Assembly (NCBI RefSeq): GCF_003286085.1
Contig: NW_020825317.1
Coordinates: forward strand, 3,348,001 to 3,412,000
Source of the DNA: Drosophila persimilis
Taxonomy: Eukaryota > Arthropoda > Insecta > Diptera > Drosophilidae
Direction: 5' to 3'
DNA length: 64,000 nt
In this document: one piece after another, positions 37,701-50,896 of the stretch
Numbering within the stretch: the stretch's first letter is position 1
Layout: each line of letters begins with the position of its first letter
Translations under genes and position numbers: made by a program
Notes under the pieces: generated by a model
The model's input: the letters and a program-made list of their open reading frames with translations, nothing else
Databases searched by the model: none
What the model was told of the DNA's origin: nothing

Positions 37701-39929
37701 GAAGGCTTTGTGCGGACTTTGATACTGATTAAAAGCCTTTTTTGTTAAAAAAAAGAATTTTTTTAGACAGCGCTGCCAGACTTCAATAGGGTTTGCTGAA
37801 GCGTGATGCCATATTTTATGATGATCATAAGGTATTAGGTGTGGGTCTTTTGCTAATGAAATAACTACCAACCTATGCGGCCGCCAGCGGGAGACATTAT
37901 TTTGTGCCTCAGAACTCGTTCTCTTCACTAACAGACTGATTTCCTGAGCATTAGTGGGGCGCAAAAGGTTGTGCTAACCATTCCGTTACCAGGGACGCCA
38001 CATAGCTAATTAAAACCTCCACCTCCCCACAGCTGTGTGCCTCCTTCTCCGGGGTTCAGGTTCCAGTGAAAGCAAGGAAATTCCTCATTTTGCGATTGCA
38101 TCTTTTTTATCCCGAGATACCTTTGGAGTGGAAGCCAATTAGCATCTACCCTTTGTTCTATTTTTGTGTCTGCAAACATTGCATTTCCCCATCTCATGAT
38201 AACATCTTAAAATAAATGCCTTGTACATATGTACATATGTGCATCTGGTTATGGATGTAGGATGTGAATATACAATATACAATAAGTATAAATACATATA
38301 AATAAATGCATGTCCTTGTAATTCGATTTAGTTTTTTGTTGCGCCGCAGAAGTTCGTTTGCAAATAACAAGTGTTTTTGTATGCGACTCTGCGCCTTTCA
38401 ATTCTGAATCAAAGCGCACTTTTTTGTCGCCCACCAAAACAACAAAAAGGTTGACGAATACGTGGGCAGAGAGTGTCCCGACCATTTGATGCTCATCACA
38501 AAATGTATGAAAGACTATGTAAAAAGTTAGAAGAGCAACGACCATACATTTTTTTGTTACAATATTTTTTCAGGGCGGAATTTCAATTACGACCTTAGAA
38601 GAAGACAGAGATGAGACATTTACGAGTGCTTGGATATTCTATTTTCTGAGTCTCAATACACCCTACCACGAGGCTATCGATGATGATGATGATGATGATA
38701 ATTCTTGCCTTCGTCGATGGCTATTGATGCTCCTGGTGCTGTGATTGGTGTTGCCTTTCCGCCTGCATCCCGCCGCACAAATTTGAGACACATGACTGGC
38801 GCATTTATTGGTCAAAAATCGCCATAAAAGCCGTCAGAAAAGGAATAGGCATGTTGTTGGAACAATAATTCAATTATACAGTTTAATTTTCGCATTTTTT
38901 GCGAACAAAAAACTTGGCGGAGAATAAGTGAAAACAGAGCAAACAGTTTATTTTCAATCGAAAGCATGGAACGGTGGCCCGGGTCGCTGGGTAGCAACCG
39001 TTTGACGTCGGTTTCGTTGAATCGTTTCCCTTCCCACTTCCGACTTCCCACTTGCCCCTTCCACCATGGTTTTGCATGTGCAGATGTCCATGAAACACCC
39101 AACGTTCTTTCGCAGCTACTAGCCATCTCCTGAGATAAACGGGGAACTGTCGAGCACATTCCGAGCCACCGGATGCACATTTCCAGGCGGAAGCCAGCAG
39201 CCATGAAATATTCACAAGAATAACCGAAAACTTAATAATGGGTAGGGTGGAAGAAATCGATCTGGTAGTCGGCTTCTCGGCAGCAAGCTGTGCGATGAAT
39301 AAATCATGATTCGATTCGCGGTCACAAATAAATCAACTCGATCAACAATTGAATTCCAATGGGATGTTTGTAATCCTCGCAATCAAAATAGGTTTGGCTG
39401 GATTTAAATCGAAATCCCCAAACTGTGGAGTTTGTAGGGAGCGGAAGAGAGGAATAGAGGAACACCCGCTTAGAAGTGAAGTTCATTCGGGTAGCCGTCC
39501 CTTTCTCGTTATAGATTTCCGCATCTTGTCCAAGAAACGGTTTTTCTTCGTCGAAAAGCCATGCCTCTTGTCTGTTTCTCTTTGTCCCTTCATTGTTTTC
39601 TGATATGACTGTACTTTCCTGTTGAATGAATGTGAAAAGGAAACAATTTGTTCAACATCATAATAGTCGCTTCTAGTACTTGTCCACTGGGGTCGTAGGC
39701 CATATTTCTATGAGAAGCTTAACCCCGCTGCATAGGGCGGGCGCCACAGTGCTATCCGGGGGCTAATGGATTAAATTTTATTCAGAAAGGATTACAAATT
39801 AAAGCGCGACTTTGCACATCAGAATCCTTCCTCCTTCCTTACCCTCTTGTGTGGGGCCGTCATGTAAAAGGATGTCAAACACTGCTCTGCGCGATCTGTC
39901 AATGTGTGTGGCATGCAACATGGGGGCGG

Positions 39930-39962
39930 GGTGTGGGTGTGGGTGTGGGTGTGGGTGCGGGT
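39930..39962. repeat. GTGTGG hexanucleotide repeat
   Basis: Five near-perfect GGTGTG units ending in a GTGCGG variant. Confidence 0.9.
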
Positions 39963-42100
39963 GGCAGACTCTCGAAACATGTTCTATTCGTGATTGTTGC
40001 TGCTCCTGTTGTGGCAGAATTGTCAGCTAAATCGGCTTAGTGGCAACACAAACACACTGTGCAACACACGATGCCACGCACACTCTGCCGCACGTTGCCC
40101 AAAGGTACAGGCGTGGCACTGCCTTAAATTAATTTGCGCAATTGAGCGCATTTGGAACGAAATCTCGACGCCGAAGGCGATTGTGCGGCTCAGTCGAAAA
40201 TTTTGCCCCTCCCACATATATGTACATCGGTTCATGTGTGTGCTCTGTGTTTGTGTGTTTGTGTGTGTATGCGTGGGTGAATGCACTTAGAGTGCCGCTG
40301 GAGTGCCTTGCACCTACATACATCAACAGCACGTCACAGATGTCGCCTAATCACTATGTGAATCACTGGCTTCCACTGTTCCAGTTCCCTGCAGTTGCAG
40401 TGTGCACTGAGAGAAACGAGCGTCATGCTACAGCGCCACTCGGTCGAAGATTGAAAAATAGCTGCAGGAAGGCAAAACTGTAGATTCCCTTTCCCCACAG
40501 ATCGCTTCCCCATGATTGAATGATCAGATATTAATAGTTTCTTCAAGTCAGAGTCTGAATTATGAAAACATATAGCCTTCCTTGCTCTGAACATACATGA
40601 GGCAGATACATATTAACACATATATAATATACACATGTTTCCAGACAACAAGCGAGATCTGTCGAATTCCCATTGATAATTTCTTACCTATGGCCCCTAG
40701 TCTTTGGAGTTCTCTGGAATTATTTACAAGACTTTCCTGCACATTTTTCTGTCAGTGGATTTGACGTAAAATCGTGATGAAGTCTCTGTCGCATTGCCCG
40801 TTATGTTTTGCGCTTTCTTTTCGAAAATTTTATTATTGATTTTATGCACATGGCACACAGAGAGACCCAGATTTCACCCACTCGTCCGCTCGCCCACTCG
40901 TACGCCCCATCCACAGGACATGTTACATGTGATTATGGCATACTTTTGCTTACTTTTATTTTGGGGGGCAGCACACAGGCACTGCAACTGCAGCCGCCGC
41001 CGAGGGCTAAGAAAAAGTAAAGGCAGAGAAAATGCCGATGAAGAACAGGCAGAGAACTACATCCTCTTCTGATTTTAGACTCTTGGCTTTTGTGTGCGTC
41101 TCCAGGCAAGGCCCTACCGAGAAAGTGTTTTTACAGCGGCATTCAAATTCTGGTTTATTTCTTTAGCCCAGATTTGGGGTTTTCTTTGACACATTTATTG
41201 AGTCAAACACAAATTGTAATGCTTAAACACAACAGATGACACGCAAATTCATTGAATATGAGTACGTTATGGACGAAAACATAGATGGAGCTTTACTTTT
41301 TAGCTATCCCCTTGTAATAGTTCATGGTAAAGGCACTTGTTTAGCTCTTATGCTCTGCTATACACATTTGTATCTTGAAAATTGTAAATACCATGAGAGT
41401 CGAAAGACACCAGCTTGCATGGAATGAAGCACACATTCTGGTGAAGAATAACATAAATGGATGCTGTTGACCTCGACCTTGTTATTTAGTATATTTTCCG
41501 TTCTCATTAGCGGAGCTTAACTTTGAGGAATGTATCCTGCAGGACCGATCACTCCCCCAATAAGTAGTTGCCACATTGCATTGCTCCACTGAGCCATTGG
41601 TTGTTATTGCATTCTCCATTCGAGTGGCATGCCAATTATCCTCCTTAGACCCTCTAATTGAATCGTCGCCACTGAGGGGAGGGGGGGGGGCAAGTGGAAG
41701 TGCCACACTTCCTGCCTCCCATTGTGATCCATGCAGCTGTCGTTGTGGGCACACATGCCGCACTCACATGGCACATGATATAATTGGCCAATGGCAAGTG
41801 CCAGGACCTCAAAGATGACAACGACAATGACAAATGTCAAATAGAATGAATATCATATGCTGCACCCCAACAGAAGCAAAAGCATTTCCCTGGAATGTGG
41901 ATGATTAGAAGTCAATTACGAACACATTGCCATGCCTCCAATTTTTGTATAATGTTGCAACACCATCTGGTATCCAACAGAAGCTCCCACATCCGCAGAG
42001 CTCTTGGCTTTCCACCGGCAGCCGCTAATTTCACTTAACCTGCTGCAGAAATTAGCATACGACATATACGACAGGTGTACCACACTATGCAAAACTCTCA

Positions 42101-42135
<35 letters not shown>
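42101..42135. repeat. (CA)n microsatellite, about 17 units
   Basis: Uninterrupted CA dinucleotide run of about 35 bp in non-coding DNA. Confidence 0.95.
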
Positions 42136-42137
<2 letters not shown>

Positions 42138-44099
42138 AGCACTTTAGGCGACTCATAACGCATTCCCTTTTGGGGGCAGCGTCAACTCTTCAATATCTTT
42201 GAAGGCCTCAAAGCTTGCAGCTCGATGTGGGAAAGATGTTTAAGTTCTGAGTGATATTAATATGCATTCATTGTACTGGTGCCTCGAAGGTGCTTTAAAA
42301 ATTCCATATGGAGTTCTTGATTCCCTACCCAGACCGTCCGCCAATTAAATTAACATAATTAACATATAGCATTTATACGTGATTCTGTCTGTCATTATTA
42401 TTAGCCCCATTATGAGATCTTCCTTCTATGCCGAGAGAGGCTTAGAATCCTTTCGCCCCAAGCTTAGCTTTTAAAGCTTTCTGATACAGCTTGTATCACT
42501 TCTTGACAAAGGCAGAAGGATAACTATCGCAATTGATCCGTACTGATGACAACTCTTCTCTGAAAGAGAGAGCCTTGGATTCTAAATGGGTCTCAGGAGA
42601 ATATCAGCCTAAAAAACTCTATACATTTTATGAATTGTTCCTCGAATGTTGTATGCTGCTGCATTCAATGTTGAATGCTTTCATCATCGGTTTCAAATAA
42701 CTTTAATTTCTTTCCATTGCTCCTTATGACTGGTGCAACTCGCGCTTCCTCATCCTTCTGTCTGTTTGTAATGTGGCTACAAATTGAATCCGTTTTATTG
42801 CATTCCCCTTAGATTGCCATTTATCTTCAAGAATTCCTTATTTCGTAGTCTCCAGTGAAGTGGGCTTCAGAACACTCTGACTCAGCTCAATGGGTAATCG
42901 AAATCTTTGAGGTGAACTCGTCCTCGTGGATGTAGGATGCGGCTACGGACTTGAATGATGGTCTGAATGATGACGGCGCCCCATTCAAAAAAGTTTCGAA
43001 AAGTGAAAAGTTCCAAACTGGGCGAGTACTTTCCGAAGAGGTACCGCCTTTTCTTGGTAAAGTTTTTAATTATTATTTGTATTCTGCTAAAAATGGAAAC
43101 GTGGGCACAGAGCCATCGGCCGGCCCACCATCGAATGACCATCAGCGAAAGCTTCGAACTGCAACTGGAACGAGGTTTTTTTCCTCGTTGTTGTTTCACT
43201 TAAAAAGCCGACTGCCCAACGCATTCCTCACTGCAATCCCTGCTATTTTTTTGTTGGATTTTACACCCTATTAACATGGTAATGATAGGGTATATAGAAT
43301 TTCTTGTTAAACGAATGGGATCCCAAACATGAAAATACACCTATAATCATTTTGGGACTAGACCTTAGATTTCGGATGACATCCCGTAGATGTCTTTACG
43401 TACATATTGTCTAGCAGTCTATCAAAAATCATTCCAATCTGGGGAAGAGCAAGTATTTTGTTCGGTTTTTTACTTAATTAGTGGGTATCCCACAATCGAA
43501 ATCTTTGTGTACATGAAGGCACTTTCTGTTGTTCTCTCTTTCTCATTTGCCGCCAGGCAAGCGGCATCCACACCACGATGTTGGGCCTAGGCTTGCCATC
43601 AAAATTCACGGCTGACCTTGCCACTTGCTCTATAAAAAAGAGGAACTAGAAAAACGTACACCAACAGACACAGACACAGACACAGATTGCAACACATCTA
43701 CATCTACACCCCCCCTCCTCCACCTACTGAGAGACACAGCTGACCGCATTTCGCGTTATGCAATGGCTGAGAGGCGGAGGGACAATAGGCGTGGCGAGTA
43801 GCCATTCTTAAATCAGTGCCACGATGCACCTTTTGGCATTTAATTAACTCTTTTGCTCTTTGCTGAGCAAACCCAGCTTTTCCAGTTTCGGCTTTTCTCG
43901 TCTATTATATTCCATTATATTCTCTTCTCCCATTTCTCTTTCACTATCTAAATATTTGAGGAGTTAATTTCTTTTAAATATTTGCATCTCTCTGTTTGTA
44001 GGTCCAATGTTGAGGTAGTTCTGAAATATTCAGAAGGATCATAGAGATGGATTGAGAATTAATTGTCTCGACAACACCTCTGAAACACGTTTCAAATTT

Positions 44100-44480
44100 A
44101 CTGATTTATGTTCAGATCTTTAGATATTAGATTTTAAATGTCTCGTGCAGCGGTGTTTGTGGATCTGTTCCTTCTAAACAGCTAGACCGATTTTTATGAA
44201 ATTTTGTTTGTATATTTAGTAGGTCTTCAAATGGGTTCTTAACTTAAATTTTTCATCTGCTGACCACCATCCACTACTTCTTAATCGGGACTTTAGTATT
44301 TTTGTATCATTAGTACCCAAATATTCCATACAAAATGTAATATCATCAAGTATTCTTTGATGTATTTGTCTGGAGTTTGTCTCGGCGAAAGGTTTGTAAC
44401 CGATTTTTATCAGTTAGAATATAAATTTTGGTTTTTTTGTCTGTGTTTCATTGAGCCGTCGAACGAATAAAGCAAGAAAT
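44100..44480. repeat. Possible unidentified dispersed element
   Basis: Contains the phrase AGCTAGACCGATTTTTATGA followed by AATTTTGTTTGTATATT, reminiscent of the conserved cores of non-autonomous insect elements, and a second CCGATTTTTATCAG phrase at about 44400. No second copy occurs in this window and no terminal repeats could be defined. Confidence 0.2.
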
Positions 44481-47400
44481 ATACAAAATTATAAAGCAGA
44501 AAAAACCGGCGAACGAGTCCAAAAATACATATAACGAAAATATGCGCGTGAGCATGTTGCAATTGAGTGTCTTTCAGTCTCAAGATGCATTAGAGGAACG
44601 AAATCAACATTGAAAATTGGAACGGACACAAGCAACGGTATGTAATTGACATTTAGAGAGAAAAATTCCATTCAACACAAACAAGTGTTTCGTTTATCCG
44701 TCTTACTCATCTGGCTTCCGCTCATCCGAAAGTGCTGATTGGTGCATTCCGTATGCATTTACGTATAGTCCGATTCATCAAAAGAAATAGTTGACTTAAA
44801 GTTCAGTTCAAAATCCTAGAAACTGTAAATGCCACAGAATAGCCCGAAACTTTTAGATAGCCCGAAATCCATAACCCCACAAAGTACTCATTAGGCAGTG
44901 ATCCCCAAGTCAGTTGACAGCCGATCATCACTGTTAAGCTGGCTAAGGGGGTTAGCAAATTAAGAGATATATTCTCTCACACCGAACAGGAAGAGCGCTA
45001 TGCCTTTCCTTTTCATTTTAAGCGCTTTCACTCGACTTCAGATGCCTCTTTGGGTCCCTGTGTTTCTCTCGGTTTAGGCATTTACTAAACGACTGCTTGC
45101 TCTTTCTCGTTCTTTATTCATTGCTCTTATTAGTGAACTGCCTCCTTTCTCATAGTCTCAGCTGCCTGATATCTTACGGTTCCTAAAAGTGTTTTCAATC
45201 TTTCGCACTTTCATACATCAGCACACTGAATTCTCTTTCTCTCCCACCATTTCCACTGCTTGCTCTCTCTACTATTCATCAATCATGTGAACTGCTTTGC
45301 TGAATCGTATCAAGATCAAGGTCTCCCTCACACACTGAACGGCACCCACTCAACGGCTCATTTATAAGTAGAACAAGTTATGCAAGCAGTGCATGCTCTG
45401 CTTTATATTCAAATCTCTCTCTTTCTCTGTCTGTCTGTTTGTTTTTCTCTTTCGTATGTGCTGCCAAGTAGAACACACTTTAAGGATATGCAAACATACA
45501 TAAACATGGTCACACACATGGTGAGTTTGAGGCTGTTCGTCCTCTCCTCTACCCTACAGCCCTGCCACCTACTTTCCTGCCACCTCTCTTTGCCTTAATG
45601 ATTAACATAAATGGCAGGCCAAGCGTCTGCAAAAGAGTTGGCAGTACCAGCACCCCAAAGAAACGAATACATGCAGCTGCAACAGGCACAGTGGTGCCCG
45701 GACATCACATTTTTTGCACTCCAATACTTGACTGTTTAGACTGATGAAAAATGCCATTAGCCATCGTACAGGAACACGGACGAGGCACAGCGCTGCTGAA
45801 CGAGGGTCAGAATTTAAAGGTAGATAAGTTTATCCTCAAATTAATGAAGTTCTATCCCATGGAAAATAGAAAAGCACATACGCACATATTTTTGTCCTAA
45901 ACGAATCGAACATTGGACATAATCATAATAAAGGAGGAGACAACGGAAACACATTTTCATATATAATTATCATAATTTTTAGCTATTAATTATAGTGCAA
46001 TAAAAAAAATCAGCTGTCACATTAAATTAGACAATGAATCTTAAGAAACACTATCTTCATATAATTTCAGTCCAGTGTGCGTGCCACTATGCCCATTACA
46101 GTGGTCTCATGGCATAGAATTTCAGTTTGTGGCATTGTGTCTGCCATGCCAGCCTCCCCACTGCCACTTGCCTCTAACCCTAGCCTGGCCTACCCCATGT
46201 CCGTTCTTATTGGGGTTTATGTGTGTGTGTTCGTAGAGATTCTTTAGCCGGAGCAATGCAACAGTTTTGGGCCAGGTCTGCGGGAACAAAGTGAGGCCAG
46301 AATACTCATAACAACAGCCCATCATAATACCCATAATATATAATAAGGAAAAAAGCCCACCATCCCTACACCCCACCATCACTTCATCATTCTCCACTTT
46401 GTGTGTGTCTGTGTGTGTGTGTGCTCCCTCTATCATCCTCCCCTCTGTGTGTGTCTGCTGTGTGGGGCATGGAACAATGTAGGCGTGCGGCCTGGCCTCT
46501 TAGCGTTGTCTGATATTTCGGGGCCTTTGTCTTGTCTTCGAGGAAACTGCAGAGCGCAGCAAAAAACAGTGGCCACAGCCTCCCGCTTCTCCCTCTGCGT
46601 CTCATCCCTGATTCGGTTGCCACTTGTGGCAATGCCACGCCCAGGCGAACGGAAAGCGGCAAGCAAGGCAGACAGAGGCCTTCTCAATTTTTGGTGATTA
46701 GCAAACAGAAATTAAACTTTAAGTTGGGGAAAATTATAATATTTAAAGCGAAAAGAAAGTGTGGATCGACTGGATCAGAATGCAAGTAGGTTAATACCTC
46801 TAAAACCTAATTCGAAAGAATGCTTTGTTATAAGAGAAGCTAAGTGCAGACAGCCCTTTAGGATTCTCTATCAGAGTCCTCTTGTCTCTGGAGTACTCCC
46901 AAAGAATTCTTTGATGTAACAGGTCTTTCCCTAAATTTTCCAACAAGTTTGCCCAATCTATTTAAATGTTGCCCGAAACGGAACATGAAATGGAAACGTA
47001 ATAAATAATTAATGCTGTAATCGATATCGAAAGAGCGAGAGTCGCGGAGTCGCCACAATCGCAAATGATGCAATTATTTGATTAATGTTTTATTTTTACG
47101 CTTGATTCCAGTTTAAATTATTTGGTTTTTATTGCATTACATTCTGCAGAATTAGGGCCCGCATCTCTGTCCGCATGCGGTCTCCGCTGCGTATGCGTAA
47201 TGAGATTTACGACCCAAATTAATCATACGCCATGTGGCATCTTGGCTGCGGGTTGCACTTGCATGTGACAGTAGCAGTGGCAGTCGGAGTCGCAGCCGCT
47301 GCATTTGCAACCGATTCAATTACAATTCATTCGAAACTAATCGAAGCGAGAATTATCAGAACAGCAGCAGTCCAACCCTTCGTCTAATTAAGAATCGCGC

Positions 47401-48305
47401 TTCTATCTAATCATTTGCAGGCAACCAAAAACAGAAACCGGAGCTATCCTTAGATTAAGCCACAGCAGCCACACTTGCACCCAGTTCACACGAGGAACTT
47501 TCAAGAAGAATCGATTTCACACGATGGGGATTGTTACACTTAATTCAATGGAATGCTCTTGCTACCCCATTGATACATCTAAAATGGAACTTAAGCACTC
47601 ACTTCAGTAGCAGCATTCAAGTTTATCCCGAACGAACACGAATCCAGCATATGACTTCTTGATGATATTCTAAAATTTGAGAATATATTTTCAGTAGAAT
47701 TCCATTCAACATACTTTAAGTGTGCTTCTGATGTGCATTTGGTTTAGGACATGCACTCTGTGCTATGATTCCTTCCCCTTGCACTTTTCTCTCCTTGATG
47801 GGGTTGTAAGTTCATTCTCTTTTTATTTTCGAGATGCTGCTGTAATCTGCAATTAATTGCCACATGTTATACAGGTGCACATAAATGATAATTGAATGTG
47901 ACGAGCGGGAAACTTTTATTTTGCAGTCTTCTCGTTTTTGCTTAGCTTCATCTAATTCCCGTATGTGTACCGTATTTAAGCTGTCTGTTTCCTCTGCGGT
48001 TTGGTCCCACGCGCAATGCCAAAAAGTTGCGATAATCCTATGTCCTCCCAAAAAAAAATGGTAAAGATAGCCAGTTGAAGTATGCTGCATCTCTGTGCTG
48101 CATCTCCCGTAAGCTGATCAAATGGGAACATGCAACAGGAGAGGAGAAGAGAGCCTCTACTAGTTAGCCACACATGTGCGAAAAGCAAGATGAGGCGGGC
48201 GAATGGAAGAATATAGTGGATGGAAGTTTTTGATACTCTTCCTAATGCGTCGTTTCAATGATAGAAAGGGTATTGTGCTCTACACCTCTGGAGAAGGGCA
48301 TAGAT

Positions 48306-48660
48306 TAAGTATGCAAAGCGATGGCAAATGACACGACCTTGACACTTGAACTAAGGCGATTGCCAGGCAACACCCAATCGGCCGGCACTCAATTAGGGCA
48401 ATCCCCGGGCCAGCGGGGGGCCACCGGGAGGCCACCTCCATTCAATTGGGTTAATCCCCCTGGCAGCGGCCTGGGTCGGCGGGTCAAACCCGCCGTCAAC
48501 AGCAGGACATCCGCGGCCTTCCGCGTGCGCGCTGGTCCTTTTTTGATCTGTAATCCGGATTTCATTACAATATCACATCGGGGCCATCCCTCTCTGAAGG
48601 CGGAGGAAAGTGCTGATGCTGTGTGGTTGGGTGCCTTTAGTTGTGCATTCTGACAGCAGC
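48306..48660. promoter_or_regulatory. GC-rich block with a diverged ~53-bp duplication and TAATCC-type sites
   Basis: A GC-rich island in AT-rich surroundings. CAATTAGGGCAATCCCCGGG (48390) and CAATTGGGTTAATCCCCCTG (48443) head two units 53 bp apart that both continue into GCCAGCGG/GGCAGCGG. TAATCC, the target of K50 homeodomains such as Otd/Ocelliless, occurs at 48452 and 48551, with a related CAATCC at 48399. Open frames across it look incidental. Candidate enhancer only. Confidence 0.3.
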
Positions 48661-49769
48661 TGTCAGTGAGTTAAGTCCACCAAAAAAATAGGTTAAAAAA
48701 AATGCAACTATCGGGTAAACATTAGCCTCTCTCTGCTCTCTGCTCTCTGACTGTTGTTCTTTTAGTATTTATTTTTTTTTTGCACTGTCTGCTCGGGATC
48801 TCCCTGTACCACTCTTTTGACAGCAGTTGAGCTGCTGTTGCACCAACACATTTTACATGTTTTTACATACTTACACATGTTTTACCGACACATTTTGAAT
48901 TTCTGCACACACGAAAGCCCATACAATTTCACACTTTGCCAAAGGCACCGTCGGTTTTCCCAGTCCGATATTAAGTCGTCAAATCCTTGAATTATAGCCT
49001 TAAATTAGTGGTACAGCTTTTTTCACTGACCACTGAACAAAGTCATTGTTATGCCGCATATGCTATCCGCCTTCTTACCAGTTGCTTCAGTTCCCCTTCT
49101 ATCGCCCCTTCTATTCCCCATACATACTAGTGCTTTCGCTTTCGTTTACCAAAAAAGATATTACAAAAGCTTAAAACCTTAACAGTAACCATCTTGGAAC
49201 GGTTTCCAATGATAAACCACTTTGATGGAAGGGTAATTTACGCGCTTTAAAGATGGCGTCGGTGGAAAGCTGATGGTGCCATTCGTCGAAAGTTATAGTT
49301 TTTTGCTAGCATTTCAGTTGCATTGATTGCAGTCGAGCATTGCTGTCTACCCCCAGTCTGCATTTCTCACAATTTTGACAGCATTTTCTTAATGGCAGAC
49401 AGACAATCCATGCTCCTGCTGTGAAACTGTGTTGGAATGAGTAAGAGTGGAAGATAGGACCGAAGGAAATCTGAAAGGGCAGAGAGCAGCCATGGACAAC
49501 GAGATTTCATTCAAGAATACCTGATACTAATGGCTATATCAAGAGGCTCCACATCGATCCCAAAACTGTTTACACCTGTGGCACCTAAAGATTTAAAATG
49601 GATTCAAATGAAAGAAATACTACATAGAATGTTATCATTTTGCTGTCGTTAATATTACATACGAATGTATAGAAAAACTGAGCCACCCGGTGTTCTAATG
49701 TATTGTATAAGCAGGCACTAAGATGTGTACTGCCCGAAACATTTCTGGACTTCAATTGTGAACAGCAAG

Positions 49770-49780
49770 TATTTATTTAT
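49770..49780 (-). terminator. Possible polyadenylation signal (AATAAA)
   Basis: Minus-strand AATAAATAAA lies about 50 bp after the stop codon of the Ser-rich minus frame that ends at 49827. It would fit the 3' end of a minus-strand transcript. Confidence 0.3.
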
Positions 49781-49814
49781 TTAGATTTACAACTATTGAG
49801 ATTTCATACTATAA

Positions 49815-50466
49815 CAAATATTCAGTTTAAACGGCCTCATTCTTGGTAACTTCGGAACTGAAGCTGGAATCAGAGCTGCTGCTGCTCGGCCAAGAACTAC
49901 TCCCGGATCCGAAATTAGACTTGCTGCGGCTGCGAAGAACGTCTTTCGACAATGGATTCCTGCTGCTGCTGCCTTTGAAACAGCTTCTGCCGCTGTAACT
50001 ACTGCTGGTGCTAGTGCTGTTGCTGACGCTCCTTCTGCTGCTGCCGCTACAGCTGCTGATGATGCTCCTGCTGTTGCTCGCGGGTACCGTCATTCGGTAA
50101 AGGATTTTTTGGAGCCACACCCTCCTGCTGCTGCTGCTGCCATTGAAACAGTTTCTACCCCTCTAACTGCTGCTGATGCTCCTGCTGTTGCTGACGTTTC
50201 TTATGCTGCTGACGTTTCTGCTGTTGCCTCGGCAACTGCTGCTGACGGTCCTGATGCTGCTGCTGCTGCTGCGACTGTTGCTGCCGCCGAAACTTCACCC
50301 GTCGCATCTGCTCCGTTCGCTGCAACAGCTGCTGCCGCTGCAACTTCTGATCCAGGTTAAAGACTCTTCTTCTGAAACTGCTGCTGACTCTGCCACTGCT
50401 GCTGTTGCTGCTGCCACTTCTATTGACGATCATGCCGCTGCTGACGCTCCTGCTGCTGCTGAATAG
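49815..50466 (+). other. CTG/GCT-rich block; Ala-rich plus frame with one frameshift, alternative Ser/Gln-rich minus frames
   Basis: The plus frame is open for 181 codons (49815-50360, no ATG) and Ala-rich with recurring ADAPAVAD and ETxS phrases. After a one-base frame change it continues as DSSSETAADSATAAVAAATS to a stop at 50464-50466. The minus strand instead reads a Ser-rich C-terminus ending ...SFSSEVTKNEAV (stop at 49827) preceded by Gln-rich sequence. A 168-bp in-frame duplication is visible: CCTGCTGCTG...GAAACAG recurs at about 49959 and 50124. The minus reading has a nearby AATAAA and follows the minus-strand bromodomain locus, so it could be its low-complexity tail. The plus reading could be a separate Ala-rich gene. 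Neither is established. Confidence 0.3.
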
Positions 50467-50896
50467 TTTGACCTCGTCTTTTTTCGAATACGCCAACTAT
50501 GGACTGCTCCCGCTGCAATTGCCCCTACTTCTGTTGGTGCTGCAGCTGCCGATCCTGCTGCATTTTTTTCTGCCCCTGTATACGCCGATGTTTTTGCTGC
50601 GGCTCCTTCCCCTGCTCATAGTTGCAATTTTGTACCAATAGAACGATTGACTATACAGATGACTCTTTCCCGCATGTGTATATGGCCTGTAGGAATATGC
50701 ACACATGTACAATTTTAATTTTGACAAATTTCACTTTATGCTTAACTTAAGTAAAAAAAATAATCACTTTATGCTTAAAATGATTAGAAAAATTAAACCG
50801 AAATAAATATTTCTCAAAAATTCGAGTTTTATATTTAATTTTATTTCCGTTCATTTGCTCTCCATAATTTGAACACAGAGATGTAAGAAAATGACA

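Larger units (their letters stand above)
34752..48310. other. Non-coding, possibly the large first Pdfr intron; no gene recognised
   Basis: Mixed AT-rich DNA and simple repeats: GATGATGAT (38681-38700), GGGTGT (39930), (CA)n (42101), GT-rich 40235-40270, GTGTGTGT 46403-46422. A 300-400 bp stretch at 44.1-44.5 kb looks like an unidentified dispersed element. Frames such as 36460-36891 and 34659-35039 are open but lack homology or domains. I see no RNA gene. Confidence 0.5.

Noticed and set aside
37900-38000. Possible tRNA-like stretch
   Set aside because: No consistent A and B boxes or cloverleaf pairing could be drawn.
48321-48653. 110-codon plus-strand frame in the GC-rich block
   Set aside because: Better explained as duplicated GC-rich regulatory DNA; the 53-bp period is not a multiple of three.
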